Translations under genes and position numbers: made by a program
Shown here: positions 1-6,600 of the stretch, one piece after another
Position numbering within the stretch: the first letter of the stretch is position 1
Layout of the letters: every line of letters begins with the position of its first letter
The notes under the pieces: model-generated
Database searches by the model: none
What the model saw: the letters and a program-made list of their open reading frames with translations, nothing else
What the model was told of the DNA's origin: nothing
NCBI GenBank assembly: GCA_030691585.1
Contig: JAUYEC010000182.1
Coordinates: 1-9,135 of the forward strand
Direction of reading: 5' to 3'
DNA from: Candidatus Omnitrophota bacterium
Lineage (GTDB): Bacteria > Omnitrophota > Gorgyraeia > Gygaellales > Profunditerraquicolaceae
DNA length: 9,135 bases

Positions 1-11
1 TAAGCCTTGCC

Positions 12-37
12 AAATAAAAATGGCACATCGCTCCTTT
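12..37 (+). repeat. Left terminal inverted repeat of the IS
   Basis: Pairs with the reverse complement of 1387-1412 at 21 of 26 positions. The core ACATCGCTCC at 25-34 matches perfectly. The outer A/T-rich part is less conserved, so the exact outer edge is uncertain by a few bases. Confidence 0.75.
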
Positions 38-39
38 CG

Positions 40-54
40 GCGGTAAAATACCGC
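40..54 (+). other. Small hairpin between left IR and transposase start
   Basis: Arms GCGGTA (40-45) and TACCGC (49-54) with a 3-base loop lie just inside the left inverted repeat. A weaker GCCC/GGGC pair follows at 70-83. Hairpins at the inner side of IS ends can limit read-through transcription into the transposase or mark transposase-binding subsites. That role is inference; only the symmetry is seen. Confidence 0.4.
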
Positions 55-95
55 TGACAGAAATTCAACGCCCTTATACGGGCAGAAAGGATGAT

Positions 96-1376
96 GTGCC
101 GATGAATAGAATACCACCGAGTAAGCGTATGGAGCAAGCATTTTTTCAAAGTATTTTTGAAGGCAAGAATCTTCTCTCCGGAATGGTTCAGGCCGGAGCA
201 CAGCTAATGTTGCAGCGCGCTTTAGAAGAAGAGGTGACTGTGTTCTTGGGAAGAGGCCATTATAAAAGAGGCAACCGTTTGCAGAAGGGCTACCGTAACG
301 GCTATGAGCCGGCAGCAATCTCCTCCGGCGAAGGAAAGATTCAGGTTGAGCTGCCGCAAACCAGAGAGACAGAATTTTCTTTCCGCTCGGTGATTTTAGA
401 GCTATGGCAACGTAGGAGCGAGAATTTAGAAAAGTTAATTCCTGCCTTGTATGTAAAGGGACTCTCCCAGCGAGACATTGAGCGGGCATTGAAAGAAAAT
501 TTGGGCGTGGATAAAGTATCCCGTTCGGTAGTCTCAAAATTAAGCAAAAAGATTTACTCTGATTTTGATCAGTGGCGTAAGCGAGATCTGTCAGGCTATA
601 AGATCCTCTATCTTTTCTTAGATAGCCATTATTTGGCTCTTCGGCAGGGCACCGATAAGAAAGAAGGCGTCTTGATTGCCTGGGGCGTAACCGAAGAGGG
701 GAAAAAAGTTCTCTTGCATATTGACCGAGGAGAACGGGAGAGCTATGACTGCTGGAAGACTTTTGTGGAAGATATGAAGCTAAGAGGCCTGAATGAGCCT
801 CTCTTGGTAATCGTTGATGGTAATTCTGGCTTAAAGAAGATGCTCCGGGAATGCTTTCCTTATTCTTTGATTCAACGGTGTCAGGTGCATAAGATGAGGA
901 ATATCTTGAGCAAGTTGCCGAAGGATATCCATACCAAGATGAAAAGGCTGATTCATTCTGCCTTTTACGCGAAAGACTATTCTGAAGGGTTAAAAATATC
1001 CAAGGATATAATTGCGCGGTTTCATGATGATTTCCCGTCGGCGATGGAGTGCTTTGAGGAAAGCCTTGAGGATGTGCTCTGTGTATTAAAATTCCCGGCA
1101 ACGCATCGCAAGAGTATCCGTTCCACAAATCTCTTAGAGAGGTTACTGGGAGAGAGTAAGCGCCGGACGAAAGTAATCCCCCGTTTTCCGACGGAAAAGA
1201 GTTGCTTAAGTTTAGTTTACGCCGTCCTAATTGATGTGTCTGCGCATTGGCATGGCCTAAAGATGACGCCAAAGATAATAGAAGAGTTGAACGGGCTGCG
1301 TGCGTTATGCCGGAAACAAAAAATACCGGCGGCTGAGCCTGTTCAGTTGAAGGATTTGGAATTGGTAAAAGTATAA
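96..1376 (+). CDS. IS256-family (mutator-type) DDE transposase
   Basis: This enzyme cuts and joins the IS ends to move the element. The 426-residue length is normal for the family. The N-terminal part (about 1-160) is a helical, basic DNA-binding region. The RNase H-like catalytic core carries D176 in LFLDSHYL, D241 in LVIVDGNSGL and E348 in RSTNLLERL. The family signature CQVHKMRN (C262, H265) falls between the second Asp and the Glu, as usual. The reading frame is uninterrupted and all three acidic residues are present, so the enzyme is probably functional. Two starts are possible: GTG at 96, which follows AGAAAGG at 84-90 with a 5-base gap, or ATG at 102 with an 11-base gap. I keep 96, but 102 is nearly as good. 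No partner gene is seen. Confidence 0.95.
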   Translation: MPMNRIPPSKRMEQAFFQSIFEGKNLLSGMVQAGAQLMLQRALEEEVTVFLGRGHYKRGNRLQKGYRNGYEPAAISSGEGKIQVELPQTRETEFSFRSVILELWQRRSENLEKLIPALYVKGLSQRDIERALKENLGVDKVSRSVVSKLSKKIYSDFDQWRKRDLSGYKILYLFLDSHYLALRQGTDKKEGVLIAWGVTEEGKKVLLHIDRGERESYDCWKTFVEDMKLRGLNEPLLVIVDGNSGLKKMLRECFPYSLIQRCQVHKMRNILSKLPKDIHTKMKRLIHSAFYAKDYSEGLKISKDIIARFHDDFPSAMECFEESLEDVLCVLKFPATHRKSIRSTNLLERLLGESKRRTKVIPRFPTEKSCLSLVYAVLIDVSAHWHGLKMTPKIIEELNGLRALCRKQKIPAAEPVQLKDLELVKV

Positions 1377-1386
1377 AACTATGGGT

Positions 1387-1412
1387 AACGGAGCGATGTT
1401 TCATATTTACTT
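1387..1412 (-). repeat. Right terminal inverted repeat of the IS
   Basis: Reverse complement of the left repeat with 5 mismatches in 26. The core GGAGCGATGT lies at 1390-1399. It starts 10 bases after the transposase stop codon, leaving almost no 3' untranslated region. Confidence 0.75.
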
Positions 1413-2147
1413 TTACAGGATAAAAAAGACTTGACCTGGGAGTTAGCTCCCGAAATATATCATTTTTCGTACAGAGAGCCGGGTGTGATGAGAGAAAACG
1501 GCATGATGTACGGCCTGACAGGTTCTTATGCTTATCATAATAATCTGATGCTGAAAGCGGAAGGGAGAGGGAGTATAGGCCGGGTAGATTATAAAAATTC
1601 AGGCACAATGGATAGCATCCGGGATTATTCGTTTGAATTTAGAGGATTGGGAGGATATGACTTTCCGGTTTTAGAAAAAATCGTGCTTACGCCGTATTTT
1701 GGGGTCGGTTACCGGTATTTGAATGATGATTCATCCGGAAAAATAAGCTCGACTGGCGCTGGCGGCTATGAAAGAGAGTCTAACTACATATACAGCCCTG
1801 TGGGAATAGAAGGTGTTGTGGATATTAAAAATGACTGGACTATCGGGGCAAGGGCGGAGTATGATATTTTTTGGTGGGGCAGGCAAATAAGTCGTTTGAG
1901 CGATTACAATGCGAACTACAGCGATCTTAGGAATACGCAAAGAACGGGATATGGATTTAGGGGATCAATCAAATTGCAAAGAAATGGAGAAGAATTTGAT
2001 CTAATAATCGAGCCCTTTGTAAGATACTGGAATATTGCAAAATCAAACGATTCAAATATTGTGAAATCAGGAACGATTGTCGCTTATGGATATGAGCCGA
2101 AAAATAATTCCACGGAATACGGCGTTAAAGTAGGGGCTAAATTCTAA
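1413..2147 (+). pseudogene. Outer-membrane beta-barrel protein, 5' end lost at the IS junction
   Basis: The frame encodes alternating aromatic and polar strands typical of a small outer-membrane barrel (for example LTPYFGVGYRYL and LIIEPFVRYWNI). It ends in GVKVGAKF with a C-terminal phenylalanine, the usual signal for barrel assembly by BAM. The protein begins directly with mature sequence (TWELAPEIYHFSYREPGV). No signal peptide or ATG precedes it; the earliest start-like codon is TTG at 1431, and the open frame runs back into the IS right end to 1389. I infer that the IS replaced the promoter, start and signal peptide of a roughly 250-residue barrel gene. A short TTG-started product of 238 residues is possible but would not be exported. 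The exact function of the barrel (omptin-like, adhesin or porin-like) cannot be told. Confidence 0.75.
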
Positions 2148-2175
2148 GCAGGAAACCAAACAGGCATAAAACATC

Positions 2176-2204
2176 TTGACAGATAAGCACTTATGCGGTA
2201 TATA
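2176..2204 (+). promoter_or_regulatory. Sigma70-like promoter for the leader and downstream operon
   Basis: A perfect -35 TTGACA (2176-2181) is followed after 17 bases by TATATA (2199-2204); TATATT at 2201 is an alternative with a 19-base spacer. Transcription would start near 2211-2213, exactly at the base of the first palindrome. It is the only strong consensus match seen between the barrel gene and the discoidin/RHS genes, so it probably drives the three downstream genes. Confidence 0.6.
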
Positions 2205-2213
2205 TTCTATTGT

Positions 2214-2242
2214 GTAGGGACAGCATAATATGCTGTCCCTAC
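2214..2242. repeat. Dispersed palindrome, GTAGGGACAG class, copy 1
   Basis: Arms GTAGGGACAGCAT and ATGCTGTCCCTAC are perfect 13-bp reverse complements around a 3-base centre. The outer ten bases of each arm are the same as in the palindrome at 2916-2946, while the centre differs and is still self-complementary. This marks a dispersed palindromic (REP-like) family rather than a gene-specific site. Confidence 0.8.
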
Positions 2243-2250
2243 GAAGATTT

Positions 2251-2276
2251 GTATGGCGGGTTTAAACCCGCCATAC
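2251..2276. repeat. Perfect 26-bp palindrome, second REP-like class
   Basis: Arms GTATGGCGGGTTT and AAACCCGCCATAC have no spacer and no mismatch. It lies 8 bases after copy 1. The inner GGTTT/AAACC is shared with the palindrome at 2916-2946. No T-run follows, so it is not a classical terminator, although the RNA stem would be very stable. Confidence 0.8.
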
Positions 2277-2348
2277 AGCAGCTTAGACGTATCACAACAG
2301 GGACGTCTTATGCCGATAGTAGAACTCGCGGTTAATGGAGGTTAACCA

Positions 2349-2378
2349 GAGGGTCAGTCTAATGACCTTCTTTTTTTT
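2349..2378 (+). terminator. Intrinsic terminator upstream of the discoidin gene
   Basis: Stem GAGGGTCA (2349-2356) pairs with TGACCTTC (2363-2370), including one G-T pair, around a 6-base loop, and eight T residues follow at 2371-2378. It would stop transcripts from the barrel gene or from the promoter at 2176. Because it overlaps the possible starts at 2335 and 2362, it supports the ATG at 2401 as the true start of the next gene. Confidence 0.65.
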
Positions 2379-2400
2379 GTCTCTTTGCGGTAAAAACATT

Positions 2401-2886
2401 ATGATATGGCCTAAATTAACCCTAGTTATGCTTTTAGCGGCTTTCTTCTCGCTGGGCATGGGCCCCAGGCCCAAGCCGCAGCCAGCCGATACCACACCTC
2501 CCCAAATCTCCATCTCTGCTCCAGCAAATAACTCTACTGTCTCCGGAAGTGTGAATATCCAAGCTCAAGCCACGGATAATATAGGAGTAGCCAAGGTTGA
2601 GTTCTATGTGGATAACAGCCTGCAATCTGCTGATACTACTTCGCCTTACGCCTACTCCTGGGACACCACAACAGCCACAAACGCCAGCCACGCCCTAAAA
2701 GCCATTGCCTATGATGCCAAGAACAACTCCAAACAGGCCCAGATCAATGTTACTGTAAACAACGCTGTTCTTCCAGCTGATCCTGAGCTTGGGATTTCTT
2801 CTATCAGCGCATCCGGCTCAAACGCGTCTCATCCGGCATCAGCAGCCGCAGATAAAAACACCTCTACCTACTGGCAGGGGAATTAA
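2401..2886 (+). CDS. Secreted Ig-like (Big_9-type) protein ending in a partial discoidin domain
   Basis: I choose ATG 2401 (161 residues). It gives a good signal peptide (MIWPK, then a hydrophobic LTLVMLLAAFFSLG run), whereas earlier in-frame ATGs at 2335 and 2362 overlap a terminator hairpin. After a GMGPRPKPQP linker, residues about 34-121 form a bacterial Ig-like domain (SISAPANNSTVSG, then GVAKVEFYVDN). Residues about 131-161 are the first strands of an F5/8 type C domain (ISASGSNASHPASAAADKN, then TYWQGN). The domain stops there; its remaining roughly 90 residues are in the next gene. Such domains usually bind sugars or cell surfaces. The product is probably periplasmic or extracellular, and alone it cannot fold a complete discoidin domain. 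No Cys follows the hydrophobic run, so it is not an obvious lipoprotein. Confidence 0.75.
   Translation: MIWPKLTLVMLLAAFFSLGMGPRPKPQPADTTPPQISISAPANNSTVSGSVNIQAQATDNIGVAKVEFYVDNSLQSADTTSPYAYSWDTTTATNASHALKAIAYDAKNNSKQAQINVTVNNAVLPADPELGISSISASGSNASHPASAAADKNTSTYWQGN
2453..2477 (+). repeat. 25-bp direct repeat encoding GMGxRPKP, copy 1
   Basis: Matches 2990-3014 at 23 of 25 bases. Both copies lie at the end of a signal peptide and encode GMGPRPKP here and GMGSRPKP in the second copy. The copies are 537 bp apart, a multiple of three. Confidence 0.7.
2876..2881 (+). promoter_or_regulatory. Shine-Dalgarno site inside the end of the preceding gene
   Basis: AGGGGA lies 8 bases before the ATG at 2890 and overlaps the last codons of the upstream gene. 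It supports real initiation at 2890 rather than a chance ATG, and would allow re-initiation after the stop at 2884-2886. Confidence 0.55.
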
Positions 2887-2889
2887 TAT

Positions 2890-3597
2890 ATGAAGAAAAA
2901 CATAAGCCATATTCTTGTAGGGACAGGTTTGAAACCTGTCCCTACAGTTAGGTTTTTACTCTGCCTGTTTATCCTTTGTTTTTTCACCATGGGCATGGGC
3001 TCCAGGCCCAAACCCCCGCCAGTACCTGCAGTCACCTCCTGGTGGTTATCCATGGACCTGGGAAAAACCGGCAATTTATCCAAGATTGCCATCTTTTGGA
3101 ATTCCACCTACGGCAGCACTGACTACGTTATCCAGGGTTCAACCAATAACTCTACCTGGGTTAACCTGCAAACAGGCCAATCTTCCGCAGGCGCTACGAC
3201 AAAAGAGCATGCCCTAAGCGGTTCATACCGCTATGTGCGCATCTATATCAACAAGGCCCAGAATACTTATCCGATCATTTGTGAAGTAAAGATTTACGGT
3301 ACTTTACCTGAACCGGAGCCGCCAAGAATTATCAGTTTTATCCCGCAGGACGGGGCAGGTTTTAATGAAGTCGAGGTCGTCAGTATTTCGGCAACGGTCG
3401 CTAATGATGCTTCTGCCGTAGAATATCAATTCTCGATAGACGGCGCTGTAAAGCAGATTTGGTCCAAAAATCCTATTTATAAATGGACGGCCCAGCCCGG
3501 ACGGCATGCTATTAAGGTAGAAGTGAGGAATTCAAAAGGAAATGATTCGAAGCAAACAGAAGTTTATGTATATAGGAAGCCGATTGCGCCATTATAA
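2890..3597 (+). CDS. Secreted protein with the C-terminal part of a discoidin domain and an Ig-like domain
   Basis: Residues 1-47 are an export region: MKKNISHI, then a palindrome-encoded LVGTGLKPVPT, then a strong hydrophobic stretch (RFLLCLFILCFFTMGMG) and SRPKPPPVP. From V48 the sequence continues an F5/8C domain in mid-domain (VTSWWLSMDLG, IAIFW, YRYVRIYI, EVKIYG at about 132-137). The opening strands needed to complete it end the previous gene. Residues about 143-229 form an Ig-like domain (PPRIISFIPQDG, VEYQFSIDG, HAIKVEVRNSKG). The stop at 3595-3597 is only three bases before the RHS gene, so the two are probably co-transcribed and translationally coupled. Likely role (inference): surface or sugar binding to target or tether the RHS protein. 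It may instead be half of a broken gene. Confidence 0.75.
   Translation: MKKNISHILVGTGLKPVPTVRFLLCLFILCFFTMGMGSRPKPPPVPAVTSWWLSMDLGKTGNLSKIAIFWNSTYGSTDYVIQGSTNNSTWVNLQTGQSSAGATTKEHALSGSYRYVRIYINKAQNTYPIICEVKIYGTLPEPEPPRIISFIPQDGAGFNEVEVVSISATVANDASAVEYQFSIDGAVKQIWSKNPIYKWTAQPGRHAIKVEVRNSKGNDSKQTEVYVYRKPIAPL
2916..2946. repeat. Dispersed palindrome, GTAGGGACAG class, copy 2, inside a coding frame
   Basis: Arms TGTAGGGACAGGTTT and AAACCTGTCCCTACA are perfect 15-bp reverse complements around one G. It is read in frame as LVGTGLKPVPT between the charged start and the hydrophobic core of a signal peptide. It shares its outer ten bases per arm with 2214-2242. Confidence 0.85.
2990..3014 (+). repeat. 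25-bp direct repeat encoding GMGxRPKP, copy 2
   Basis: Partner of 2453-2477 with two mismatches, in the same reading frame and at the same place relative to a signal peptide. It suggests that the inserted signal-peptide segment came from a paralogous gene or from partial duplication of this one. Confidence 0.7.
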
Positions 3598-3600
3598 TTT

Positions 3601-6600
3601 ATGAAAAGAAAGCTATTTAGGATCACAAGCCTGGTTTTAGTCGTCACTCACCTTAGCCTCGTTTGCCTCAGAGACGTAAGCTTTGCCGAGCAAGGAGAGC
3701 AGATCCCGCCCGTCCCTCAAGGAATAGATTTTGAGCAATTAGGAAAGGTCCCTGACATGACGGGGCATGGTGTTCCGGCCGGGGGAGCGGCCCCTATGAA
3801 GCTTATGGCGGCCGGTGCGGTTTCTTCAGGAGGCGGTGCCTCCGCCACTTTTTTCCAAAAGGAAAACCATACGGCAAGCGATAAATTCAACCGTATTTTG
3901 GAGTCTGTCTCGCCTGATCTTTTTACAGGCAGAGCCCAGATGAGCATTCCTATATATTTGCCCGGCGGGGCAAGGGACATAAAGCCGCCCATCAGCATAA
4001 ACTATAACAGCAGTTCGGGGAACGGCTTTTTAGGCATGGGCTGGTCTATGGATATGGGTTCAATCATTCGCTCCACAAAAAAAGGCGTTCCGAAATACGA
4101 TTCGAATGATACATTCGCGGCCTTTTCTGAGGAATTGGTCAATATCGGTACGAATGAGTACAGAAGTAAGATCGAAGGCGGTTTTATTAAATATGTTTTT
4201 ACGGGAAATTCATGGGAAGGCGTCGACAAATCGGGAAGAAAGTATTATTTTGGCACAAGCGGCAATTCACGTCTTAATACTGCTAAAGGAACTTTTTCCT
4301 GGGCTCTTGATAAGATATGCGATGTTCAAGGCAACTATTTATCTGTTACTTATTATCCGCAACAGGGCAATGTTCTTTATCTAAAAGATATATCTTATAC
4401 CGCTAACGATAAGGGAAGCCTGCCTGCTAATTATAGGGTCGCGTTCAGCTATGAAAATAGGAATGATATTTCTTTCAGTTACGCTATCGGCGACCAGATC
4501 AAGCTGGACCAAAGGCTTTCATCTATCGAAGTTCACTTCGGCCAGTCCCGGCTTGTTCGCCGCTATAATTTTCTTTATTCTTACAGTTCTTCCACAGGTA
4601 GAAGCCTCTTGAGCAAAGTAGTTGAGCTGGGGAGCGACGGTCAAACCGCATCCCCCGCGCTTACCTTTACCTATTGTTCCAACACCGGAGGATGGTCCGC
4701 AGACCAGGAAAAGTGGCATATACCGGATGGAGATTTTATTAATTCCGGATACGATAAAGGAAGAAGGGTCTATGATTTAAACGGCGACGGTATGTTTGAT
4801 TTTGTTATTGCCTGCTATGATCCCTCTGAGTCCGACGGCAGGCAATACCTGAGAGAAACCCATCTTAATACTGCGGATGGTTTTATGTCTAAGCCTGAAT
4901 GGTGGCCGGTACCTATCGGCTATTTTGCTTATAGCGTGGGAGCTGGCGTCTTTTGGGATGATGGAAGGCGTTTGGTTGACCTGACGGGCGACGGCATTCC
5001 CGAAATGCTCGCCGGTACACTTTGGGACCCGGCGACAGGCGCAAGCGGGCGGCATAAAGACGCCTATGAATTTAAATACCTTGACCGGACTAACCCCGGT
5101 TGGGCTCAAGCTCCACAGTGGAACCTCCCTGATGGCTACTTTGTTTACGGCAATAAACTTGACGGCGGGAAACGTTTCGCTGATCTTAACGGCGACGGGC
5201 TGAATGATCTTTCGGTTGCGATGGATGATATTCGCTGGAGCTTACGCAATTGGGACCATGACCCCGGAAGCGTAAATACCTATATGAATACCGGCAGCGG
5301 ATGGCGGCAGGATAACCGGTGGAATTCACCGGACGGGTATTTTGTCACTAATTCAGGAGACGGCGGCAGGCGTTTAACCGATATAAACGGTGACGGGTTG
5401 GCGGATTGGTTGGTTGCTTCTGACGGCCATAAAGCCACATATTTGAATACCGGTTCCGGATGGGTAAGAAATGATGTTTTTAATATTCCTGACGGCGATT
5501 TCTCAAGCGGCGGCCGCGACCAGGGCAGGATGCTTGTGGATATCAATGGGGATGGGCTTTCGGATCTGGTAATTGCCAGAAGCGGTTACCACGCAGTTTA
5601 TTTAAATACAGGTTCAGGCTGGCGTAGGGATGATTCGTTTAACATCCCTGATGGGGATTTTGTTGATTCTGACGGCCGCGACCAGGGCAGATATTTGGCG
5701 GATCTCGATGGTGACGGCGTAGTGGATATTTGCATCGCAAAAGACGGGTACAAAAAGGCGTATCTTAATCTTGCCGGCCCCGCAGATTTGTTGGTAAAAG
5801 CCGCTAACGGCCTCGGCGGTGAGTCAGCGATAGAATACACTCCTTCCACGAGATATTACAATTACTATCCGAATAAAACTGGAAAACTTCCGTTTGCCGT
5901 GCAGACGGTTTCGAAGATCACCGCTTCAGACGGGCTTGGTAGTTCTTATTCTACAAGTTATAGCTACAGCGATGGTTATTTTGATTCGGCAGAGCGTGAA
6001 TTCCGCGGATTTGGCTATGTAAAAGCAATTGACGCGGAAGGCAATTACAGCGAAAGCTATTTCAACCAGGACAGTATTTACAAGGGCCGTTTATCCAGGC
6101 AGCAGCAAAAAGATGCGTCCGGTAATGTCCTTAGCAAAGCGGAGAATACCTGGAAATCGGCGCAGCTTTATCCAGGTATCAATTTTCCATATCTTGCCCA
6201 AGCAGATAATTTTATTTATGATCCGTCCAACGTAAACAATTTCAAGCACACGCAATTAAAGTATGAGTATGACGGATACGGTAATCCCTTAAAAGTTTTT
6301 TCCTATGGCGACGCTGGCATAGGAGAAGACAACAAGACTCAGGTCACGGAATATGTTTATAATAAAGACATTCGGTTGCTAAGTCAGCCTAAATATGCTT
6401 ATTTATTGGATCCATCGGGCAAAAAAGTATCTGAAAAATGGTTTTATTATGATGGTAACAAAAATGTTGACGATGTCCCATCGGCAGGCAAGTTAACTAA
6501 AGAAGAAGCTCTCTTGCGTAATCCAATAACCGGCGCCGAAGAAAGGATATCTGTATTCTATGAGTATGATGACTACGGCAATCTTATTTCCAAGACTGAC

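Larger units (their letters stand above)
12..1412 (+). mobile_element. IS256-family insertion sequence, apparently full length
   Basis: A single transposase gene is framed by imperfect terminal inverted repeats at 12-37 and 1387-1412 (21 of 26 positions match, with a perfect 10-bp block ACATCGCTCC). One-gene architecture, a length of about 1.4 kb and the DDE transposase type fit the IS256 family. Members of that family normally make 8-9 bp target duplications. The flanks here (GCCTTGCC before, TTACAGGA after) do not match, so either an end was redrawn by later recombination or my boundary is off by a few bases. The right end lies against a beta-barrel gene that lacks its 5' end. The element itself looks intact and could be active. 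Confidence 0.85.
2213..2400 (+). promoter_or_regulatory. Structured 5' leader, possible attenuator
   Basis: About 190 bases separate the predicted transcription start from the likely ATG at 2401. They contain five successive hairpins: 2214-2242, 2251-2276, 2285-2308 (arms AGACGT/ACGTCT), 2330-2347 (GGTTAA/TTAACC) and the terminator stem at 2349-2370 with its T-run. Hairpins ending in a terminator just before a start codon are the layout of an attenuator or riboswitch. I do not recognise a known riboswitch class. The first two hairpins are dispersed repeats, so the arrangement may be partly accidental. Confidence 0.35.

Noticed and set aside
341..547. Reverse open frame inside the transposase (and similar ones at 1731-1940 and 2434-2691)
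   Set aside because: Opposite strand of well-supported coding sequence, no recognisable domain.
1350..1430. Outward promoter at the IS right end driving the truncated barrel gene
   Set aside because: A TATAAA at 1373 has only a poor -35 (TTGAAG, 19-base spacing), and the downstream frame lacks a good start codon and Shine-Dalgarno site.
2214..2276. Possible CRISPR array from neighbouring palindromes
   Set aside because: Only two dissimilar palindromes 8 bases apart, with no regular repeat-spacer pattern and no cas genes.
2251..2276. The 26-bp palindrome as a terminator of the barrel gene
   Set aside because: A strong stem but no T-run on either side; it fits the dispersed palindrome class better.
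2285..2320. Resemblance of the CACAACAGGGACG segment to the start of a c-di-GMP-I (GEMM) riboswitch
   Set aside because: The conserved GCAAACC and GGACGCAAAGCC elements and the receptor loop are absent; only a few bases agree.
2335..2400. Upstream ATG starts at 2335 and 2362 for the Ig/discoidin gene
   Set aside because: These codons fall in or before an intrinsic terminator hairpin with T8, and they add a second hydrophobic stretch before an already complete signal peptide that starts at 2401.
4777..5849. Long reverse-strand open frames opposite the propeller repeats (also at 6493-6783 and 7981-8235)
   Set aside because: They are antisense shadows of the continuous, domain-rich RHS frame, with low-complexity products and no credible start signals or domains.
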